A stretch of 64,000 bases of DNA, from positions 934,501-998,500 of the forward strand of contig NZ_AP031575.1 in assembly GCF_040436405.1 (NCBI RefSeq), read 5' to 3'. A program made the translations under genes and the position numbers. The notes below the pieces were generated by a model. It ran no database searches, was not told where the DNA came from, and worked only from the letters and a program-made list of their open reading frames with translations. Source of the DNA: Marinomonas sp. THO17 (GTDB lineage Bacteria > Pseudomonadota > Gammaproteobacteria > Pseudomonadales > Marinomonadaceae). This document shows, in pieces, positions 34,452-42,730 of this stretch. Every line of letters starts with the position of its first letter. The first letter of the stretch is position 1.

Positions 34452-35639
34452 ATGATAAATGAGCTATCCTATAATTTTATAGCCCCTAATGATTTACGCG
34501 TTACACCCCAAAAATTTACTTCTCAAGGTTATCAAAATTACCCTATTCTTGGGCATTCTGATGCTATTATTCGAGTAAAGAAACAAATTGAATTCGCCTC
34601 AAAGCTTCCTTTTGTCATCTTTCTTTCTGGTGAAAATGGCTGTGAAAAAGCTGCCGTTGCATGGCATATTCATCACCTGGACAAAAAAGAAAAGGGTAAA
34701 TTCATCTGTGTTCCAGTCAATTTAATTGATGCAGAATCCTACAAAGAGCACTTATTAAAAAGTCTGCTGTTAGCAAAAGGCGGCACTCTTTATATTGAAG
34801 ATATTGATGATTTAAGTGACGGCAACAAAGATGTCTTGACCTCTCTTTTGTCGAATGATGATTTTTTCATGAAGCTAAATCAAGATAAGATTCATCTTGT
34901 TATTTCCTGCTCTAAAAAGGACCTTTCCCATCCGTCGCAGCAATGGATGTATGATATTTTTGGCGCCACCACACCGCAATTTAATTTTCATCTTCCCCCT
35001 TTAAGAGAGCGAGCGGAAGATATTCCAGAACACATTGCCTACATCTTATCCAGTCTAGACATAAAGTTAGATATTACTAGCTCTGCCCTATCTCTACTGC
35101 AGCATTACGATTGGCCCGGCAATATCATAGAGTTACACAGACTAATACTCTTTCTTGCTTCCTTTTGTGAAAGCAAGATTACCGCTAAGGAAATTCTGGA
35201 TCTTGGTATTATTGATGTCACCTCTCCGCCATTCAAAGACGAGCTGATTGATAAACTTCTCAGCCATCAGTTGGATATTTATGATCACCTTCATCCTAGT
35301 ATTCAAAAATCGCTGAATTTCCTGAGCCTTCATTTTCTGGATGAAATTTGTTTAGAAGACGTTGCCGCATCCGCTTTTGCCAGCCCTTCTCATCTGTCTT
35401 TTCTTTTCAGAGAGCATTTAGGCACATCCTTTAAGCCTTTACTGAATCAGATGAGAATCGAATTTGCCAAACGTAAAATTGCCAAGTCCCCAAATCACAG
35501 TATTACTGATATTTGCCTGCAATCCGGGTTCGGTGATTTGAGTCACTTCGAAAAAATGTTCAAACGTTATTCTGGTTGTACCCCTAGAGAATTCCGCAAT
35601 CAACAACGCAAAAAACGTAAGCAAGCTTATGTGTCATAA
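34452..35639 (+). CDS. Chimeric regulator: degenerate sigma54-activator AAA+ domain plus AraC-type HTH
   Basis: 395 residues. Residues ~30-250 follow the sigma54-interaction AAA+ domain: PILGHSDAII, a Walker A-like LSGENGCEKAAVA (canonical GExGTGKE, here Thr to Cys and Gly to Glu, Lys kept), Walker B-like GGTLYIEDIDDL, arginine-finger region LPPLRERAEDIP and YDWPGNIIELHR. The GAFTGA sigma54-contact loop is absent: the sequence goes from LIDAESYKEHLLKSLLLAKG straight to Walker B. Residues ~285-385 are an AraC HTH pair (LEDVAASAFASPSHLSFLFR and ITDICLQSGFGDLSHFEKMF, then SGCTPREFR) instead of a Fis HTH. It probably binds DNA and acts on sigma70 promoters. It lies upstream, same strand, of the DUF2589-like cluster. 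Confidence 0.85.
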   Translation: MINELSYNFIAPNDLRVTPQKFTSQGYQNYPILGHSDAIIRVKKQIEFASKLPFVIFLSGENGCEKAAVAWHIHHLDKKEKGKFICVPVNLIDAESYKEHLLKSLLLAKGGTLYIEDIDDLSDGNKDVLTSLLSNDDFFMKLNQDKIHLVISCSKKDLSHPSQQWMYDIFGATTPQFNFHLPPLRERAEDIPEHIAYILSSLDIKLDITSSALSLLQHYDWPGNIIELHRLILFLASFCESKITAKEILDLGIIDVTSPPFKDELIDKLLSHQLDIYDHLHPSIQKSLNFLSLHFLDEICLEDVAASAFASPSHLSFLFREHLGTSFKPLLNQMRIEFAKRKIAKSPNHSITDICLQSGFGDLSHFEKMFKRYSGCTPREFRNQQRKKRKQAYVS

Positions 35640-36064
35640 GTAGAAATGAAAGCTCACTGGTAGAAAATCTCTAACGCAAACGTCAGAGATTTGTTAGGGA
35701 AGATACAGACTTATGTTCACAAGACTTAATCGCTCCTCCCTTCACCACAACACATTCTCTTCACTTCAAAAAATGACAGTTTATGAGAAACCTAAATACA
35801 TAAAAAGGCGGTCAAATAGAGCATGAAAATGTCCCCTATTTGACCAAGTTTTCAAGCAAAGTTTTATTTAGTCTAACAACATCATCTCATCAAGCTGTCA
35901 CCCTGTGACTGAAATTTTGAACACTGAATTCAAATCGTCTTCAAGCAACCTTTTATGACATAAGACGAAAGGAATTTCAGTAATAAAAAAGAGGATGAAG
36001 ATGATATGCAGAGCATGAAATTCGCTCTATCGAGGTTCACATATTAATAAACAAGGAGACAAAA
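35640..36064 (+). promoter_or_regulatory. Leader region of the DUF2589-like cluster with two inverted repeats
   Basis: 425 bp without a gene. Hairpin 1 (35665-35692): AAATCTCT-a-ACG-caaa-CGT-c-AGAGATTT, possibly ending the regulator transcript. Inverted repeat 2: GGTCAAATAG (35810-35819) and CTATTTGACC (35836-35845), a perfect 10-bp pair with a 16-bp spacer, a good operator candidate for the chimeric regulator. A ribosome site CAAGGAGA precedes the next ATG at 36065. Confidence 0.5.
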
Positions 36065-36703
36065 ATGTCTGGATTAGCTTCAATGGCCCAGCAATTTAGT
36101 GGTTTACCGATGAAATCTCTTCTCGGTGCCCCGCTAAAAGCGGCAACCGATGCCAACGGCATGATGGCACGTACACAAACTCAGTTCATGTTAAGTACCT
36201 GCTTTGACAAAAAAGAAGATGTTTTGGAACCCATTATGGTGTCCTTCAATATCACTCGTTCAATTGTTAAAGCGGACGGTACCGAAGCAACCCCGCCAAC
36301 GGCGACAGTGAAATTCACCCTGCCTTTACTCACTCTGATTCCACTTAATTCACTAGCGGTTGATGATGTTAAAGTGCATTTTGAAATGGAAGTGAAAAGC
36401 TCCACATCAAAAGATAATGAAAGCAGTCAGGAGCAAGAAACGGCAGCCAAAGCAGACATCACGGCCAAATATAACGCAGGTCTGTTCTCCGTTGAGGTAC
36501 ACGGTTCTGTTTCTCATAACAGCAAGTCTTCTTCTTCTCAGAAAGAGCATTATGAAGCCTCTAATCAGGCCAAATACGAAGTGGATGTTCACGCAGGACA
36601 GCTGCCACTTCCAACCGGTGTGACCACCATTATTAATGCCTTCACCAAAAACATCGATCCTATCATGTTAAAAGATGAAGCAACGACGACACCTGCTCAA
36701 TAG
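36065..36703 (+). CDS. DUF2589-like protein 1 of 3
   Basis: 212 residues, no signal peptide or membrane segment. The N-terminal helical motif QQFSGLPMKSLLGAPLKAAT is shared almost word for word with the third paralogue. It is followed by beta-rich segments (KFTLPLLTLIPLNSLAVDDV, VHFEMEVKSS), a charged Gln/Glu/Lys/Ser-rich insert, and a C-terminal VDVHAGQLPLPTGVTTI plus a final helix. I recognise it as resembling the uncharacterised DUF2589 family; molecular role unknown. It is the first structural gene after the leader with inverted repeats. Confidence 0.8.
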   Translation: MSGLASMAQQFSGLPMKSLLGAPLKAATDANGMMARTQTQFMLSTCFDKKEDVLEPIMVSFNITRSIVKADGTEATPPTATVKFTLPLLTLIPLNSLAVDDVKVHFEMEVKSSTSKDNESSQEQETAAKADITAKYNAGLFSVEVHGSVSHNSKSSSSQKEHYEASNQAKYEVDVHAGQLPLPTGVTTIINAFTKNIDPIMLKDEATTTPAQ

Positions 36704-36785
36704 CAGTTTTACCTTAAGGAGTAGTCTGGAAGCGAACCGATCTCGCTTCCTCTTATAGCGTCCTAAACTGTCGATAGGAAATAAC

Positions 36786-37289
36786 ATGATTGAATTTCAA
36801 GCTTTGATGCGCGCCATTCACAAGAGTGTTAAAGATGCCGCTAAATCCGTTGAGGGTGAAACCATCGATTTCATTAAGCGATTCTTTGATGAGGAAGAAC
36901 GTGACGACCCGAAGGATCCATACAATACCGAACCTGTATTACGTCCTAAAACCTGCGCCATGGAGTTTCCTAGTCGCACAGCGGATGGGATAGAAAATGT
37001 CACCGCTGAGATCCCTATTTTGGCACTCTGCCCTATTTCTGCTCCGCGCATCACAGAGGTCAAATTTTCGACCGAGCTGGAAGTGACCACCAGCAAAGAC
37101 GATAAACTCATGGTGTCTTTTCCAGACCCAAACAAAAAACGCAGTTTTATCGGTGGCAGCAATAAAGAAAACCTCGACTCTGCCAATACCAAAATTGAAA
37201 TCACCTTAACCGGCAGCGAGCCGCCAGAAGGCTTAAAACGTCTCATCGAAGGCTATGAGCGAACCTTGAGAGCACAAATTCCAGGCTAA
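36786..37289 (+). CDS. DUF2589-like protein 2 of 3, divergent
   Basis: 167 residues. It lacks the QFSGLPMK..GAPLKAATDAN motif of its neighbours and instead starts with a helix IEFQALMRAIHKSVKDAAK. The central sandwich is still comparable: AEIPILALCPISAPRITEVK and FSTELEVTTS match the FTLPLLTLIPLNSL..FEMEVKSS pattern, and the end ITLTGSEPPEGLKRLIEGYE matches AGQLPLPxG..I. It therefore looks like a diverged paralogue, 82 bp after gene 1 and 33 bp before gene 3, and may be a distinct subunit. Function unknown. Confidence 0.75.
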   Translation: MIEFQALMRAIHKSVKDAAKSVEGETIDFIKRFFDEEERDDPKDPYNTEPVLRPKTCAMEFPSRTADGIENVTAEIPILALCPISAPRITEVKFSTELEVTTSKDDKLMVSFPDPNKKRSFIGGSNKENLDSANTKIEITLTGSEPPEGLKRLIEGYERTLRAQIPG

Positions 37290-37322
37290 CTCAGGTTCTT
37301 GGATGATTAAAAGGAACACCCT

Positions 37323-37925
37323 ATGGCCACTAAAAGTATCGCAAATCAATTTTCTGGATTGCCAATGAAAGCACTCATCGGGGCTCCCCTTAAAGCCGCC
37401 ACCGATGCCAATGCCATGATTGCGCAATCTCAAACACAGTTCATCATCAATAACTGCTTTGAAAAGGCGTCTGAGGAAAACGACGACTTACGTCCCATTA
37501 TGATTAAGTTTCGATTGGAAAGACAAACACTAACAGCTCAAGGCACACCAAGTGCTACTCCCATTAAAATGGATTTTGTAGTGCCACTGATGACCTTAAT
37601 TCCGATTAATTCATTGGCAATTGAAACGTTAAAAATCTCTTTTCAAATGGAAGTCAAAAGCTCAAGAGAATTTACCAAAGAAACCGCGTCAGAACGTAAA
37701 GAACGTGCTACCAGTAAAGGATTGATGAACACTTATAAGGCGCATGAATTTGATACCGAACTGCATGGCTCTCTATTTAGCAAAAGTAAAAACGCTAGTA
37801 ACTCTTCTGCAGGAGCCGATTACGAAGTCAGTCTTACCGCAGGGCAATTGCCCCTACCCAAAGGCATGACAGCCATTTTGGATATTTTCACCAAAAATTT
37901 AGCGCCTCTGCCATCAAAAGAGTAA
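37323..37925 (+). CDS. DUF2589-like protein 3 of 3
   Basis: 200 residues, clearly paralogous to protein 1: NQFSGLPMKALIGAPLKAAT, VPLMTLIPINSLAIETLKIS, FQMEVKSS, a charged spacer, and LTAGQLPLPKGMTAILDIFT at the end. Soluble, no signal. AAAAGGA precedes its ATG. Spacing to neighbours (33 and 25 bp) shows an operon. Keeping several paralogues side by side suggests a hetero-oligomer or repeated-subunit assembly; this is inference. Confidence 0.8.
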   Translation: MATKSIANQFSGLPMKALIGAPLKAATDANAMIAQSQTQFIINNCFEKASEENDDLRPIMIKFRLERQTLTAQGTPSATPIKMDFVVPLMTLIPINSLAIETLKISFQMEVKSSREFTKETASERKERATSKGLMNTYKAHEFDTELHGSLFSKSKNASNSSAGADYEVSLTAGQLPLPKGMTAILDIFTKNLAPLPSKE

Positions 37926-37950
37926 CCTCACTTCCACAAGGAGCAAGATA

Positions 37951-38169
37951 ATGAGTGTTAAAACTGAAATAAAGTGCCCTGATTGCCAATCCCCTATATT
38001 CATTGAATCTAACTTACTTTTAGCGGGACAAAGCTTTAAATGTTCCAATCCTAACTGTCACACTTCGATTTCTCTGTCTTTGTCAGAAACGCAAAAAGTG
38101 GCTAAGGCGTTCAACGAATTTCAACAAATTCGTCAAAATGCCGTTGAGCAAGCACAAAAATACGAGTGA
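37951..38169 (+). CDS. Small zinc-ribbon protein
   Basis: 72 residues with two Cys pairs, IKCPDCQSP and FKCSNPNCH, separated by about 20 residues, which form a zinc-ribbon (the second as CxxxxC). A helical tail follows (VAKAFNEFQQIRQNAVEQAQ). ACAAGGAGC precedes the ATG. It closes the DUF2589-like operon 25 bp after the third paralogue. Possible roles are adaptor or assembly factor; nothing in the sequence decides. Confidence 0.75.
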   Translation: MSVKTEIKCPDCQSPIFIESNLLLAGQSFKCSNPNCHTSISLSLSETQKVAKAFNEFQQIRQNAVEQAQKYE

Positions 38170-38271
38170 AATCCCCAAATAAGTGACCATTTCATCCTAT
38201 GTTTATTGTTACTTATTTCTTTTGTAAAGATTTTGCATTGATCCAGACACAACAATCAGTTACATTCATTT

Positions 38272-38303
38272 ACAAACCATTGCTTCTCATGGAAATGGTT
38301 TGT
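38272..38303 (+). promoter_or_regulatory. Inverted repeat after the zinc-ribbon gene
   Basis: ACAAACCATT (38272-38281) and AATGGTTTGT (38294-38303) form a perfect 10-bp inverted repeat with a 12-bp spacer. There is no T-run after it, so it is either an operator for the gene at 38348 or a processing or termination hairpin of the cluster. Confidence 0.45.
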
Positions 38304-38347
38304 TGAGCAATACCCAACTCCAATTTGATATTTGAAAGGAATTCGTT

Positions 38348-38665
38348 GTGACAAAATTGCATAAATATTTCGCCTTTGCGCTGACCTTCGTATTGGCGAG
38401 TTTAGCCACCTCAGCCAACGCCATCGATAACCGCAAAACCCTTTGTGTGCACGCAGACAAAACCCGTGTCATTGAAGTGGTTTACCCTGAAGGAAATCGC
38501 CTTCCTTGTGAAGTGCAATACACCAAAGGCGATACCACACAAACCCTTTGGAACGCTAAAAACAAAGCAGGCTACTGTGAAAATAAAGCTGCTGAGTTTG
38601 TTGAAAAACAAATTGGCTGGGGCTGGTCTTGTGATCTTGTTGCAGACAGTGCAGTCAAAGAATAA
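38348..38665 (+). CDS. Small secreted cysteine-containing protein, GTG start
   Basis: 105 residues starting with GTG, preceded by GAAAGGAATTC. The signal peptide FAFALTFVLASLATSANA is clear; the mature part (~80 aa) has four cysteines (KTLCVHADK, LPCEVQYT, YCENKAAEF, WSCDLVAD) that could form two disulfides. A similar small periplasmic family exists in marine gammaproteobacteria, but I cannot name it. It is followed by a good terminator, and is probably a separate transcription unit from the cluster before it. Confidence 0.7.
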   Translation: MTKLHKYFAFALTFVLASLATSANAIDNRKTLCVHADKTRVIEVVYPEGNRLPCEVQYTKGDTTQTLWNAKNKAGYCENKAAEFVEKQIGWGWSCDLVADSAVKE

Positions 38666-38713
38666 ACAGCCATTCAATAAGTCATTCCCCACTTTCCGCC
38701 CATTTTTTTGGCA

Positions 38714-38742
38714 AAACGGTCAGATTATCTGGCCGTTTTTTT
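38714..38742 (+). terminator. Rho-independent terminator
   Basis: AAACGGTCAG (38714-38723), loop ATTAT, CTGGCCGTTT (38729-38738) with one G-T pair, ending in a run of seven T. It terminates the small secreted protein gene. Confidence 0.85.
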
Positions 38743-38924
38743 CGCCATCATCACAGCTTCTTAGGGTGCCCTTTCGGCCTCTCTAAAGAAGGATTCATTC
38801 ATACCGCATTAAAAAATATTATTAAGACGATAGTTTATTTCCGCTTTGTTTTGAAGCTTGGATACGTAGTATGAATGGAGTGACATTCTGTTGATATTAC
38901 CGCCTAGATGTTCGGAGGAAATAG

Positions 38925-40136
38925 ATGAATACCCCCAATCAAATCAATGAAGAAACATCCTTATCAAGGTCTTCTCCTCATTCATCTCTCTCTGACAATT
39001 CCCCTCCACCTCTTAGCGTATCGCCAATAGAAAAATGGTTTTCTCAACTCCTTAATCAAGCTGACATTAAAGTCAATGGTCCTAATGCTTGGGATCCTCA
39101 AGTCCATAACCCTGACCTTTGGAATCGTATATTAAAAGAAGGTTCGATCGGTTTAGGAGAAGCTTACATGGAAGGCTGGTGGGATTGTAAAAACCTTGAA
39201 GAATGTATTCGCCGACTACTAAGTGCGGAATTGGATCGCAAAATCATCAAGCGCAGAACCTTATTAACACAGTGGCTAAAAGCCAAACTCTTCAACCGAC
39301 AATCGGTCAAGCGTGCTTATCAAGTTGGCGAGCAACATTATGATGTCGGTAATGATTTATACCAAGCCATGCTCGACCCAACCATGGCCTATTCCTGTGG
39401 CTATTGGGAAAATGCCAATGATCTCCATCAAGCGCAACTAAATAAATTACGTCTCATTTGCCAAAAATTGCATTTACAAGCTACCGATTCTATCATCGAA
39501 ATTGGTTGTGGTTGGGGAAGTTTTGCTGAATTAGCGGCCCGAGAATATGGGGCACATGTAACCGGAGTCACCATTTCCAAAGAACAAGTCAAGCTCGCCA
39601 AAGAGCGTTGTAAAGACTTACCTGTGGACATTCGACTAATGGATTATCGTAGTCTGGAAGGTGAATATGACAAAGCGGTTTCCATTGGTATGTTTGAGCA
39701 TGTAGGACGCAAAAATTATCCGCTATTTATGCAAACTGCTCATCGCTTAATAAAAGACAATGGTATTTTCTTACTGCATACTATCGGCAGTGATATAAGC
39801 TCACAAGGCACAGATCCTTGGATTGATAAATACATATTTCCAAATGGGGTCATTCCTTCCTTAACCGATATCAGTGAAGCCGTTGAACCCTATTTTGTGA
39901 TCGAAGATGTACATAATTTTGGACAAGACTACGCCAAAACCCTCCTTGCTTGGCAGCAAAATGTTGATCACCATTGGACGAGCTTGCAGTCGAAATACAA
40001 TGACCGCTTTTATCGCATGTGGTCTTATTACTTAAAAACCTGTGCGGGTGCATTCCAAAGCCGTTCATTACAACTATATCAAGTGGTATTACGTAAACGT
40101 CGAGTACCTTTATCCCGTTATCAAAGCCCTAGATAG
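38925..40136 (+). CDS. cfa: Cyclopropane-fatty-acyl-phospholipid synthase
   Basis: 403-residue SAM-dependent enzyme that methylenates unsaturated phospholipid acyl chains at the inner membrane. Features: N-terminal lipid-binding part (WNRILKEGSIGLGEAYMEGW), YDVGNDLYQAMLDPTMAYSC, SAM motif IIEIGCGWGSFAELAARE, VTGVTISKEQVKLAKERC, MFEHVGRKNYP, and WIDKYIFPNGVIPSL. The length is near E. coli Cfa (382) plus a Ser/Pro-rich N-terminal extension of ~30 residues. TCGGAGGAAA precedes the ATG. Confidence 0.95.
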   Translation: MNTPNQINEETSLSRSSPHSSLSDNSPPPLSVSPIEKWFSQLLNQADIKVNGPNAWDPQVHNPDLWNRILKEGSIGLGEAYMEGWWDCKNLEECIRRLLSAELDRKIIKRRTLLTQWLKAKLFNRQSVKRAYQVGEQHYDVGNDLYQAMLDPTMAYSCGYWENANDLHQAQLNKLRLICQKLHLQATDSIIEIGCGWGSFAELAAREYGAHVTGVTISKEQVKLAKERCKDLPVDIRLMDYRSLEGEYDKAVSIGMFEHVGRKNYPLFMQTAHRLIKDNGIFLLHTIGSDISSQGTDPWIDKYIFPNGVIPSLTDISEAVEPYFVIEDVHNFGQDYAKTLLAWQQNVDHHWTSLQSKYNDRFYRMWSYYLKTCAGAFQSRSLQLYQVVLRKRRVPLSRYQSPR

Positions 40137-40660
40137 ACCTTGATAGAATTGTCTGGACTGTTATAAGTAACTTGTAGTGCTACAAAAATAAGGTATTAAG
40201 AAGACTGACTTACTCACAGGGTGAACAAATCTACTCTATTGGTAGGTCTATTTTTCAAGGTGCAGAAGGTACGGCGAGCAACGACTTTGCGTGCTTGTTT
40301 ACTGGATCAGTTCAGCTATTGTTTTTTTGCTATGGTTATTTTTGCTATGGTTTTTTGCTCTCTACGATAGCACTCCAGACAGGCTCATCAAACTGGCATT
40401 GGAAAGCAAAAAACGGCTTCTTTCCACGAATGTCTGTCATCTCTATTATCATCTCAAACAGCCATTCTTATCAAATTAAACGAATTATTAAAAATCTATT
40501 TTTATAATAAAAACAATAAGATATTACAGAACAAAAAGTCTCTCACATGACTTTTCGACTAGCAAAAACACCGTAATTTCCTTGCGTTTCGCCAAGAGAG
40601 TCTAGGGCATTCGCCTGACAATAGCCTGACATGATTACAAGGCAGGTTAGGAGAAACCAT
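40137..40660. other. Intergenic region without a convincing gene
   Basis: 524 bp, AT-rich in the second half. Two short overlapping plus-strand frames (62 and 70 codons near 40291-40507) have no ribosome site and no recognisable product. No strong hairpin with T-run was seen after cfa. Confidence 0.45.
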
Positions 40661-41299
40661 ATGGGCAGGAATTTCACAGATAAATCACAGATTTCTCAGG
40701 ATGGTAAAGGCATCTGTGGTTTCACTCACATGATTCAGTTATTGATCGACAATAATAAAATGACGCTGGAAGATTTCGAACGCCTCTATGGTAGCAGCAC
40801 AAATTTTGCTGAACACTGGCTCAGAATGCAAATTGATCAAGACAGATTAGCAGGCTCTGATCAAGTACTAACCGCACTACAAAACTCACTCCATTTTACT
40901 GGCGATGTTGGTTGTCAAAACAGCAAGATGACACTGTATCAATTATTAGCTGTCATTCACTGGGATTGGACAAAACACTATGGATTTGCCCTGACTCCCG
41001 AAGCCATATGTGACTATTTGGATCACAAGTATCGTCTTAAAATGGTACTGCAAATATTCAATCGATATCCGACGATCGATGAACTATGGCAAAGCAAAAC
41101 CCACCATTTAGGTGAAGGGATTTATGGCATTATGAAAGCCGAAGGAGCAGGCCCCCAAAAAGATCAGATTCAACACTATGTGTATATCGACAAACAAGGT
41201 GAGTTGATGACATGGACAGAAACGGGCAATGCTGCAAAAAGGAAAATTAAAGCGCACGGCTTTGAACAGGTTGTTGTTCGGCTATCTCCTCAAAAATAA
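40661..41299 (+). CDS. Unknown protein with a possible papain-like Cys/His arrangement
   Basis: 212 residues, soluble, no signal. ATG at 40661 is chosen for TTAGGAGAAACC upstream; a longer start at 40631 lacks a site. Near the N-terminus GKGICGFTHMIQLLI places a Cys at the start of a helix; near the C-terminus QHYVYIDKQGELMTW places a His in a strand, followed by Asp. This order (Cys, His, Asp) would suit a papain-like cysteine peptidase or amidase, but the similarity is only motif-level. Family not recognised. It stands alone. Confidence 0.6.
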   Translation: MGRNFTDKSQISQDGKGICGFTHMIQLLIDNNKMTLEDFERLYGSSTNFAEHWLRMQIDQDRLAGSDQVLTALQNSLHFTGDVGCQNSKMTLYQLLAVIHWDWTKHYGFALTPEAICDYLDHKYRLKMVLQIFNRYPTIDELWQSKTHHLGEGIYGIMKAEGAGPQKDQIQHYVYIDKQGELMTWTETGNAAKRKIKAHGFEQVVVRLSPQK

Positions 41300-41394
41300 T
41301 TGGCTCCTCAAAAATAGCTAGCTCCTCAAAACAAAAAATAGCGGAAAGCCCACTGACCCGATACTTCAGGTCAGCAAGCTTGCTTTTTTAAAGC

Positions 41395-41916
41395 TTAAAA
41401 TTCAGCCAATCGAAAAGCCGCAATTTTATGCACTTCGCTGATGGCTCGCTCAAATTCCCTTTGCCAATCATTTGGGGTTCGCTCAAGGAAGCCTTGCAAA
41501 ATTTGCGTCTTATTGGCTCCTTTCACTGCCATAATAAAAGGAAAGCCAAATTTACTACGGTAGTCATGATTCAATTGAAGAAAGTGAGCCAACTCTTCTT
41601 CATTGCATTGGTCTAATCCGGCACCCGCTTGTTCTGACTTTGAAGCCTCTGTAAGTTCACCAGACAATGCCGCTTTACCTGCCAAATCCGGGTGCGCTCT
41701 TAACAATAACAGCTTTTCTTCATCGGTACTGTTATCAACAATCTGTTGCATCGCCAGTTGAATCTTGTCCATACTGTTATACATCTCGATAGGGTGCGCC
41801 AACTTGTGTCGCCAAAGTTGTTCAGCAACCCAAGGAGAATGTTCGTAAACACTGCCTAACAGTGTCACAAATTCACTTTCATCTGAGGTGGTAAGAACAA
41901 CTTCTTGCAATGACAT
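41395..41916 (-). CDS. uraD: OHCU decarboxylase (UraD)
   Basis: 2-oxo-4-hydroxy-4-carboxy-5-ureidoimidazoline decarboxylase, last step of urate to S-allantoin. 173 aa from ATG 41916 (GGAGACAG upstream); the frame extends to 42003 but without a site. Family motifs: the catalytic His in LLRAHPDLAGKAA, then SEQAGAGL and the substrate-binding FGFPFIMAVKGANK. Cytoplasmic. It is divergent from hiuH, with a large inverted repeat in the shared upstream region. Confidence 0.92.
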   Translation of the reverse strand: MSLQEVVLTTSDESEFVTLLGSVYEHSPWVAEQLWRHKLAHPIEMYNSMDKIQLAMQQIVDNSTDEEKLLLLRAHPDLAGKAALSGELTEASKSEQAGAGLDQCNEEELAHFLQLNHDYRSKFGFPFIMAVKGANKTQILQGFLERTPNDWQREFERAISEVHKIAAFRLAEF

Positions 41917-42012
41917 TTTCTGTCTCCAACTTCTATACTCGTTTTTCATACATCTAGATTGATTAAAAAGGCTAGGGAAGGTACGAATAAGTCTTCTGAA
42001 CATCAGTCTTAT

Positions 42013-42096
42013 CAGAGAAACGGCCTATCAAGGCAAGAGTGAGCAGGAATGTTAATACCTTTCAATCACTCTTAACACAGAGAGGCCGTTTCTCTG
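42013..42096. repeat. Large nested inverted repeat between uraD and hiuH
   Basis: CAGAGAAACGGCCT (42013-42026) and AGGCCGTTTCTCTG (42083-42096) are perfect 14-bp arms. Inside are AAGAGTGA (42035-42042) and TCACTCTT (42066-42073), and inside those AGG..CCT. All arms are in register, so an 84-nt extended hairpin is possible. It lies about 97 bp upstream of the uraD ATG. It could be a leader RNA, operator or miniature mobile element. Confidence 0.65.
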
Positions 42097-42373
42097 AAAG
42101 ACCCGAAGGGCGTGGTCTAAGCTCTCTTTATTCTTTGTTAAGCTTCTTGCCAATATGTTTAATATTGGACGGCGAAACTTGCCTCGAATAAAAGAGAGTT
42201 ATCCACACGCTGAAGTCAGTGGACTTGTTCATACCTTCCCTAGAATCACCATAAAACAAATGGCACACCTATTATTTAATATGAAACAATGCTTTCATTA
42301 TGATTTCAAGCAACGAGGCCAGTGCCTTCAAAAAAATCATTAGATTCACCCGTTATACTCATAAGGATCAAAC

Positions 42374-42730
42374 ATGGGCTATCTCACAACACATATTTTA
42401 GACACCACTAAAGGCATTGCGGCCAGTCAGGTAGAAATTAAGCTGTATCGTTATGACGATAAAGGCAATAAAAGTCTAATACACACAACCAGATCCAATG
42501 ATGATGGTCGTTGTGATGCTCCGTTATTAGCAGAAGAGCATTTCAGCAAGGGGGTGTATGAGTTGGAGTTTGGCATCGAAGATTACTTTGCTCAGCAAGG
42601 CATTGAGATGCCTCAGCCAAGCTTTCTTAATATGGTCACGATTCGTTTTGGTATCAGTGATGAAGCGGCGCACTACCATATCCCACTATTGGTTTCGCCC
42701 TATTCCTATAGTACTTATCGCGGTAGCTAA
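42374..42730 (+). CDS. hiuH: 5-hydroxyisourate hydrolase
   Basis: 118-residue transthyretin-like enzyme that hydrolyses 5-hydroxyisourate to OHCU. The N-terminus YLTTHILDTTKGIAASQVEI has the family His in LTTHxLD, an Arg appears in HTTRSNDDGRC, and the C-terminus ends with the signature YSTYRGS. No signal peptide, so cytoplasmic. It provides the step between hpxO and uraD. Confidence 0.95.
   Translation: MGYLTTHILDTTKGIAASQVEIKLYRYDDKGNKSLIHTTRSNDDGRCDAPLLAEEHFSKGVYELEFGIEDYFAQQGIEMPQPSFLNMVTIRFGISDEAAHYHIPLLVSPYSYSTYRGS

Noticed and set aside
40291..40507. Two short overlapping hydrophobic frames after cfa
   Set aside because: No ribosome site, overlapping each other in different frames, no recognisable product.
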